From B69-G16 sp964501905 (GTDB lineage: Archaea > Thermoproteota > Thermoprotei > Thermofilales > B69-G16), in NCBI GenBank assembly GCA_964501905.1, contig CAZCTW010000002.1, positions 62,001 to 126,000 on the forward strand: DNA of 64,000 nt. Direction: 5' to 3'. The position numbers and the translations under genes are program-made. Every line of letters begins with the position of its first letter. Positions within the stretch are counted from its first letter, which is position 1. Positions 58,990 through 64,000 of this stretch are shown in pieces. The notes under the pieces were generated by a model, which saw nothing but the letters and a program-made list of their open reading frames with translations, had not been told where the DNA came from and did no database searches.

Positions 58990-59223
58990 AGATTATATAG
59001 AGATTTTACGCATAAAAATGTAGAGGTTAGAAGGCAGTATTGGCGGCTTTCCTAACACAGAATATATAGCCTACTCGTGTCCGACGAGACGAGATACAGT
59101 TTAGTACTTGAAAAACAAGGTCAACGCCCTGCCTCTAATGAACCGGAGGAGAAGAGGCAGATAAACACTAAAACGGTTATAAAAACCTGCCTACGCTGAA
59201 CCCGTCCCAGGCATGCATACACT
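58990..59223. other. Intergenic region with 8-base inverted repeat
   Basis: A 234-base gap upstream of the radical SAM gene and downstream of the helicase. CTGCCTCT at 59129-59136 and AGAGGCAG at 59153-59160 form a perfect 8-base stem with a 16-base loop. The block 59120-59215 looks richer in GC than other gaps here. No ORF or tRNA was seen; an unknown small RNA or terminator is possible. Confidence 0.35.
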
Positions 59224-62200
59224 TTAGTTTTGATTCCCTGTAGTATGCGAATGCTTTAAAGCTAAATGAAGCTTGTATATGGTTTCTAGGTTCTCCTCTA
59301 TGTACTTGCCCAGTTTTTTCTGTAGATAACGTGACGAAGCAATCCATTTCGAATAAGGTTTATCACGTATGTACCTGCGCGTATTCTCCCACTCCATCCT
59401 TACATCCTGTAGGTGTATGGTCCTGTTCCACCCCAACGCGCTCTCAACCTCCTCTAGCGGAAGTCTATCCACCTCGAAGATTTTCACCGCCTCCTCCTTC
59501 ACGTCGACGACCTTTCCCATATGTTTTAATCCTATCAGTAAAGCGGCGAGCGATTTCAACTCGTTATTCATCAAAGTTCTGGTTAAATCGTTTAAGCCGT
59601 AAACCGCTAAGGTAAAGTCTTTATCTAGAAACTCTCTAATCCTATCTTCGACCTCTCTAACCTCCCTCCCGATGATGTAAAACTCTTTAAAGGATTCTCG
59701 AACTAAAAACTTCTCGCCATCGTACAAGCCAACCGCTATAAGCTCCACCCTTTCCTCCTCATCCAAAGGCAGGCTTAGGGCGTCCAGCGCGGCTACCTTT
59801 AAGGCTCTCGACGGCTTAGGCACATATATCTCCTTATCTCTAATTTTCAAAGCTATCTTCTCTCTAAGTAGCAGGTAGCTTAATGCCTTCAAAGCGGCTT
59901 GTTTAGCTATGTCCCACCTCAATCCGCTGGCGGCGAGCTCGAGGTGGGCGTCCTCGTCTACCGCCTGTAATAGTACTTCAGTCAACTCGTCGGGCTCGAA
60001 GCTTTCCACTTTCTTCATGACGTTGAGCCAGTCTAGTTTTTCAAGGAGCCCGGCGCTTTCAGGCTCGTGGAGTATTATCAACTTCTTCTCGCCAACTTTG
60101 GCTATATCGTACATTATGGTCTCGAAGGCTATCCGGTACTCGACCCTGAGGACGACCATAACTAGCGCAAGCCCTATACGCAACCACGTGAGATCCTCGT
60201 CGGGCTCTAACTCGACAGATATCCCGTACGTGTAATCGTTGTATTTGCCATAGGTTCCCGTGGGGACTTCGATGACTTTTAAATCCCTCAGCACTAGAGT
60301 TTTCCCATCCACGGGTATTAGCTTGCTCTTTCTCCCCCGCAGTATCCAGTGTACTCTGTTCGGTATTTTAGTGTAGATACCAAAGCCTCTTAACGGAGGA
60401 TGGACGACGCATATAACCTCCGAGTGCAATCTACCCGCTACGTAATCTCCGAAAATGTTCGGCTCCTCCCCCCATCTGTATTTAGCTTTCCTATACTCTT
60501 CATAGGCGTAGGCTAATGCGTCGTTCCCCCAGATAACCCGCTCGCTCAGAGGCTCCTCAACCACAGCTGTGACAACTCTCCCCGACTTGCCCCCAAGTCT
60601 GTGAGATGTCACTATGGCATCTTCAGTGTAGTCTATACAACCGGGCTGAAATTTCTCGACTAAGTCGCAGAAGGATATATCCTCCAGGTACTGTTGCTCG
60701 TCATATCTAGCTTTCACTCTTTTAATGCCGAACGGGGGTGAGAACTCGTAGAAGTTTAAGTTAGTCCACGCGCTCTTCCCCCTCCTAGTCAGTTCCCCCT
60801 CTTTAACTAAACCAAGCTTCTCCAAGAACTTATACTCCTCCTTAGACAAGTGCTTCCTCATCGTGGGAGATACGAACTTATAGAGGGATTCGAAGAGCAG
60901 GGAGTACTTGTTATCGGGGTTTACGATCGCGTGCTCTAGAGGTAGCTCTAGCCAAGATTTAAAGACGGATACTCCCCGCGTCAACAATTCTCTATCCCAT
61001 CTAAGCACGGGGAAGATAATGCTTTCGGTAAATTCTATCTCCTTCCTCCGACCCTTCCTCCCCTCCCTCTGGTGGTACTCTCTAACATCATCAGGCAGAC
61101 CTACGTGGACGATACGCACGACAGTCCCTATATCTATCCCTTGAGCAAGTGTTCTAGGAGTGAAAATCAATTTTACACGCCCCTCTCTAGCTCCCTGCTC
61201 AATAAGCTCTCGTAGAGCTTTAGACACTAAGTGGTGGTGAGTTGCTATCATATCCGCGCGGTTTCGGGGCAGCCTATACTTCAATTTCCTAGCGAGTTCC
61301 TCGGCTTTAGCTATACTCCTCGTGAATACGAGCGTTACGCCCTCATCGTCTAAGTATTTCTCCAAGATTTCGGTGGGGTCGAGCTCTACTCTAGGAACTT
61401 CTAATCCCAAGGCTTCGAGAACTTCTAGTACTTTGTAGAAGTTCTCCTTGAATGAGTTGAAATCCTCCAGCGAGTCGATGATATCCTTCCCTACTCCCGG
61501 AGCCGAAGATAGGATGTCTCTATACTTTCTAACTATATCCCATATACGCCTGAGGTTTTTACCTAGGATTATATAGGTTTTGTTAGGTACTTTGAAAGCT
61601 TTCCCGTAGATAATAGCGGTTTCCTTACCGTTTATCTCCGTTAAGAAAGCCCCTAACTCCTTTGGATTCCCTAGAGTCGCGGTTAGAATAGCTATCTGAA
61701 AGTTAACCGGGGATAATACCCTCAATATCTTAATCATCGATAACAGTAAAGCTATCTCCCTCGGAGAGTAGAAATCTAGTTCATCTACAACTAATAGTTG
61801 GAATTTCGGTATAAGTTTGGACAGTACGGCGTTTCTGCTACCTACGGCGTGCCTTTTGAGATCCATGAGGAGAAAAGCCGGGTTTGTTATCAGTATCTGT
61901 AAATTTCCTATGTAATCCCTAAGTCTGCTTCCCTTAACCCCCTTCCTGTAGAATTCCTCTCTTCTCTTGGCATCTATAACGTCGACTTGAATCCCCACGA
62001 CACGGGCGTAACTCTTAATTCTATTGATTTGGTCGTTAGCAAGGGCTAGCGTCGGGTAAAGCACTAGAGCTTTTACGCCCTTCTTAATCGCGTAAATTAA
62101 CCAAGCCTCTGTCTTGCCAGAGCCTGTTCCAGATCTAAGTATTACGTTTTTGCCGTTTAGCAGAGCCTTATATGCCTCGTACTGGTGCTTATAGAGTTTT

Positions 62201-62397
62201 TTACCTGCGAGCCTTCCAGCGTGTCCATCGGCTTTTTCGAATTCCGGGATTAAATCGCTGAAAGTGAGCTCGGCTAGATCGGGCTCTTCCCCTCTTTCTC
62301 CGAAGGCGTAGTAGTCGTAACCTAGATTCTCCAGCACGGTTAAGCTATCTATAGGCACTTTTACACCGTAAGCTATTTCGCGTTGAGCGTTATTCAA
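59224..62397 (-). CDS. Large SF2 (COG1205-like) DEAD/DEAH-box helicase
   Basis: SF2 helicase with Walker A RSGTGSGKTEAW at residues 88-99, LVVDELDFYS as motif II with DELD instead of DEAH/DEAD (205-208), ILTATLGN (III), and YHQREGRKGRR (VI). The C-terminal 500 residues are an unrecognised, mostly charged region without obvious Cys cluster. TTG start just after the DUF2085 stop. The nearest kind is the YprA/MrfA-type family used in DNA repair, but the family assignment is uncertain. Confidence 0.75.
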   Translation of the reverse strand: MNNAQREIAYGVKVPIDSLTVLENLGYDYYAFGERGEEPDLAELTFSDLIPEFEKADGHAGRLAGKKLYKHQYEAYKALLNGKNVILRSGTGSGKTEAWLIYAIKKGVKALVLYPTLALANDQINRIKSYARVVGIQVDVIDAKRREEFYRKGVKGSRLRDYIGNLQILITNPAFLLMDLKRHAVGSRNAVLSKLIPKFQLLVVDELDFYSPREIALLLSMIKILRVLSPVNFQIAILTATLGNPKELGAFLTEINGKETAIIYGKAFKVPNKTYIILGKNLRRIWDIVRKYRDILSSAPGVGKDIIDSLEDFNSFKENFYKVLEVLEALGLEVPRVELDPTEILEKYLDDEGVTLVFTRSIAKAEELARKLKYRLPRNRADMIATHHHLVSKALRELIEQGAREGRVKLIFTPRTLAQGIDIGTVVRIVHVGLPDDVREYHQREGRKGRRKEIEFTESIIFPVLRWDRELLTRGVSVFKSWLELPLEHAIVNPDNKYSLLFESLYKFVSPTMRKHLSKEEYKFLEKLGLVKEGELTRRGKSAWTNLNFYEFSPPFGIKRVKARYDEQQYLEDISFCDLVEKFQPGCIDYTEDAIVTSHRLGGKSGRVVTAVVEEPLSERVIWGNDALAYAYEEYRKAKYRWGEEPNIFGDYVAGRLHSEVICVVHPPLRGFGIYTKIPNRVHWILRGRKSKLIPVDGKTLVLRDLKVIEVPTGTYGKYNDYTYGISVELEPDEDLTWLRIGLALVMVVLRVEYRIAFETIMYDIAKVGEKKLIILHEPESAGLLEKLDWLNVMKKVESFEPDELTEVLLQAVDEDAHLELAASGLRWDIAKQAALKALSYLLLREKIALKIRDKEIYVPKPSRALKVAALDALSLPLDEEERVELIAVGLYDGEKFLVRESFKEFYIIGREVREVEDRIREFLDKDFTLAVYGLNDLTRTLMNNELKSLAALLIGLKHMGKVVDVKEEAVKIFEVDRLPLEEVESALGWNRTIHLQDVRMEWENTRRYIRDKPYSKWIASSRYLQKKLGKYIEENLETIYKLHLALKHSHTTGNQN

Positions 62398-62398
62398 G

Positions 62399-62968
62399 TT
62401 AGCGCTTTACAAAACGTTTAGTTAACAGGTAGATAACGTAGAGCGGAATGAAGACGTTATTCAAATAAACCAGCAACGTGAGGAATATCGATAGAGAATA
62501 GTACATTAAGATGCTGTTTGACTTCTCGGCTAGCTTTAAAAAAACGAATACAATAACCGTTCCGAGTAAGTGAACCGCTAAGTAGCCCCTAGCCCCCGTC
62601 CTCTCGTAATTAACTTCTTTCAACTCGAGCAATATATAGCCTAGCGCGTTCGCTGCGGCTATTCCGGCTAGGGCTCCGGTTATAATCCTTATGTCGTTAG
62701 TGCTCTCCCTAAACCCTAGAAACTGGGTTAAACCGTCTACAACTATAGGGGTTAAGAAAGCAAGTGTTGCGAAGATATTGTAGTAGAACCTTCTAGTCTT
62801 ATACCTGTAGAAAATCCAGATGTAGCCTAGAAAAAGCCCCAAATTTATCGCCGTACACCTCGAGCATAAGGGCAGCTGGAGGCCTGCTATGAAAAGCGAT
62901 CTTGAGGGTATCTGGTGGCAGAAAAAGCTATTGAGGTAGAATAGGAGTTTGCGGAGCCAGTCACACAT
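62399..62968 (-). CDS. DUF2085 membrane protein
   Basis: Conserved FFCHQIPSRSLFIAGLQLPLCSRCTAINLG near the start: HQxPSRS and LPLCSRCTA are the DUF2085 signature with two or three Cys. Five predicted helices. 189 residues. Function unknown. Overlaps the PAC2 gene by 8 bases; the helicase TTG follows its stop by one base. Confidence 0.8.
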   Translation of the reverse strand: MCDWLRKLLFYLNSFFCHQIPSRSLFIAGLQLPLCSRCTAINLGLFLGYIWIFYRYKTRRFYYNIFATLAFLTPIVVDGLTQFLGFRESTNDIRIITGALAGIAAANALGYILLELKEVNYERTGARGYLAVHLLGTVIVFVFLKLAEKSNSILMYYSLSIFLTLLVYLNNVFIPLYVIYLLTKRFVKR

Positions 62969-63728
62969 ACCAGGGTTGTTCAGGTTCTCCTCTTCTCCTC
63001 TCCTTTACCCTTTCCCACAGTTCTCTGAGTTTAACCATTTCTTCCTCTTTTCTCTTGAAGTCCCTTATCATTTTGTCTAAGTCTTCTAGACTGATCTTTA
63101 TTTTTAGGATCTCTACTAACGCTTTAACTATTTCCCTAGCCGCCTCCGGATCTACATAAGTCCTTTGAACAGCACCCATGAGTATGAACGTTTTAAAACC
63201 CCTTATCTTAGCCAGTCCCGGCAATACTCCACATGCTCCCGTAACGGAACCGCTGGATGAGACCTTAAATCCGAGTTTTTTAAGATATTCTAAAGTTTCG
63301 GGATCGTCAGCTGTGCAGAAAACTCTACTCTCCTCCCCCGCGGCAGTAGTGCCGCACACAGCGATCACCATTTTGCCTCCCATCTTCTCAAAATACTCTA
63401 GGACCTTCCCCGCGACCTCGTACTGACCCCAAGCGACTGGTTGAGTGTTTCCGGCTAGGAATATAACGTCGTGTTCCTCTCCTCTGTACAGATAAAACTC
63501 GTACCTCGGCAGGTTAAATGTGCCGTCTATCTCTATGAATATCCCGGCGTTTCCTTGAGGTAGCAATAGGTGGGATGAATAAAGCTCGGCTATCTTAGGC
63601 AATTTAAGCTCCTCAATTATATAGTCCACCGCTAGCTTACCCACTAAGCCCAAGCCCGGCAATCCCTGCACTAGTATCGGTTCTTTAAGCTTCGGCGTTT
63701 CATATTCTACAAGTTTAATAAACGCCAT
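62961..63728 (-). CDS. PAC2-family protein (proteasome assembly chaperone-like)
   Basis: QGLPGLGLVGKLAVDYIIEELKL and GAVQRTYVDPEAAREIVKAL are features of archaeal PAC2-family proteins, proposed proteasome assembly or ATP-binding chaperones. C-terminal coiled coil (EEEMVKLRELWERVKERR). ATG 63728 (MAFIKL) is preferred; a longer frame begins at 63755. Leaderless by TATA distance. First gene of the leftward PAC2-DUF2085-helicase unit. Confidence 0.83.
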   Translation of the reverse strand: MAFIKLVEYETPKLKEPILVQGLPGLGLVGKLAVDYIIEELKLPKIAELYSSHLLLPQGNAGIFIEIDGTFNLPRYEFYLYRGEEHDVIFLAGNTQPVAWGQYEVAGKVLEYFEKMGGKMVIAVCGTTAAGEESRVFCTADDPETLEYLKKLGFKVSSSGSVTGACGVLPGLAKIRGFKTFILMGAVQRTYVDPEAAREIVKALVEILKIKISLEDLDKMIRDFKRKEEEMVKLRELWERVKERRRGEPEQPWYV

Positions 63729-63760
63729 TCTAATGCCCAAACCTATGAGGAGCATTAAAC

Positions 63761-63767
63761 TATTAAA
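63761..63767 (-). promoter_or_regulatory. TATA element for the PAC2 operon
   Basis: TTTAATA on the minus strand, 33-39 bases before ATG 63728. Confidence 0.35.
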
Positions 63768-63798
63768 TGTTGCCTTAAGCCTGTAATCTCATGCAAAT

Positions 63799-63810
63799 AT
63801 ATTTTAAAAT
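63799..63810 (+). promoter_or_regulatory. TATA element for the C/D box sRNA
   Basis: ATATTTTAAAAT centred about 29 bases before the C box at 63833, right for initiation just before the sRNA. Confidence 0.4.
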
Positions 63811-63832
63811 CAAAATCTAAATATAAACGCTG

Positions 63833-63884
63833 ATGATGAGACTGTTCCCAAACCGAGCGGATGAGGCTTCTCCTCCTTTGCTGA
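63833..63884 (+). ncRNA. C/D box sRNA guiding 2'-O-methylation
   Basis: The order C-D'-C'-D is present: C box ATGATGA (63833-63839), D' box CCGA (63853-63856), C' box GGATGA (63859-63864), D box CTGA (63881-63884). The D' guide is 13 bases, the D guide 16. The fifth base before D' (63848, C) and before D (63876, C) predict methylated G within UUUGGGAACAGUC and CAAAGGAGGAGAA targets. D' and C' are imperfect copies, as is common. Target RNA not known. Confidence 0.72.
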
Positions 63885-63905
63885 CTTTAAGCTCGAGGCG
63901 GAAAA

Positions 63906-64000
63906 ATGCAGGTTAAATCTAAACGCGGAGATGAAGTTAGACTATACTGCGACTTGGAAGAGAGAGTGGAAATAGGCGAACTCATAGAAATCTCAGAGGA
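63906..64000 (+). CDS. Unidentified gene, 3' truncated
   Basis: An open frame from ATG 63906 to the window end encodes MQVKSKRGDEVRLYCDLEE and more acidic residues (RVEIGELIEIS). GAGGCGG lies 5 bases upstream. It starts 22 bases after the sRNA D box and may be cotranscribed with it. Only 31 residues are visible; too little to name a family. Confidence 0.55.
   Translation, partial: MQVKSKRGDEVRLYCDLEERVEIGELIEISE

Noticed and set aside
59040..59120. tRNA-like fold in the 234-base gap
   Set aside because: No T-loop GGTTCRA consensus with the right arms on either strand.

Overview
The window is one densely packed stretch of an archaeal chromosome, probably from a thermophile. Archaeal marks are the HerA-NurA-Mre11-Rad50 operon, the wyosine enzymes Taw1 and Taw3, HMG-CoA reductase, an archaeo-eukaryotic primase-like protein, an SPFH/NfeD pair, an AbrB-PhoU regulator, TATA-type promoters about 25-35 bases before many starts, and a C/D box sRNA. 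Hydrogenase maturation genes (hypA/C/D/E), AGA/AGG-rich codon use and very short intergenic gaps fit a hyperthermophilic Thermoproteota-like or TACK lineage, but no rRNA is present to fix the taxonomy. No tRNA, rRNA, CRISPR array, insertion sequence or prophage was seen. GTG and TTG starts are common, and neighbouring genes often overlap by about 4 to 40 bases, both in tandem and convergently.

Layout. 1-5.6 kb: phosphoglycerate mutase (cut by the window edge), a SerK-like kinase, an unknown ATP-cone protein, a tandem-repeat HhH-like protein and an exported protein. 5.2-7.7 kb: small membrane protein, pyrophosphatase and two nucleotide-pool enzymes. 7.8-14.3 kb: leftward nurA-herA-mre11-rad50, in which Rad50 carries a membrane hairpin instead of the zinc hook. 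14.4-17.8 kb: glycyl-tRNA synthetase coupled to a metallopeptidase. 18.0-23.2 kb: nickel island with an FmdE-like protein, NikR, and hypA, an Mrp-type hypB-like gene, hypC, hypE and hypD, plus a broken PAP2-like gene. 23.3-31.4 kb: site-2-protease-like protein, primase-like protein, Taw1, a phosphoesterase-stomatin-NfeD operon, and SufC-SufB. 31.5-43.4 kb: mixed housekeeping genes (AbrB-PhoU, a secreted PLD-type nuclease, ThiI, class II HMG-CoA reductase, a dual-specificity phosphatase, acylphosphatase, an MgtE-type transporter with its probable regulator). 43.4-48.4 kb: leftward ABC exporter operon with a NEW3-type surface protein and a CcdA-like protein; its ATPase gene is disrupted. 48.6-59 kb: eRF1-type methyltransferase, a tiny zinc-ribbon protein, flavin reductase, a sugar nucleotidyltransferase with GlmS, dCTP deaminase, Taw3, HAD phosphatases, MobB, ADP-forming acyl-CoA synthetase beta, a PRC-barrel protein and a radical SAM protein. 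59.2-64 kb: large SF2 helicase, DUF2085 and PAC2 proteins (leftward), then a C/D box sRNA and the start of a further gene.

The most unusual items are the cysteine-free Rad50 with a central two-helix membrane hairpin beside a Mre11 with an altered GNHD motif; two disrupted genes that share the same lesion types (a one-base loss plus a Gln-to-stop change); GlmS with no start codon directly before its catalytic cysteine; an NfeD protease whose catalytic lysine appears to be arginine; an ATP-cone in an otherwise unrecognised protein; and several perfect inverted repeats at promoters.
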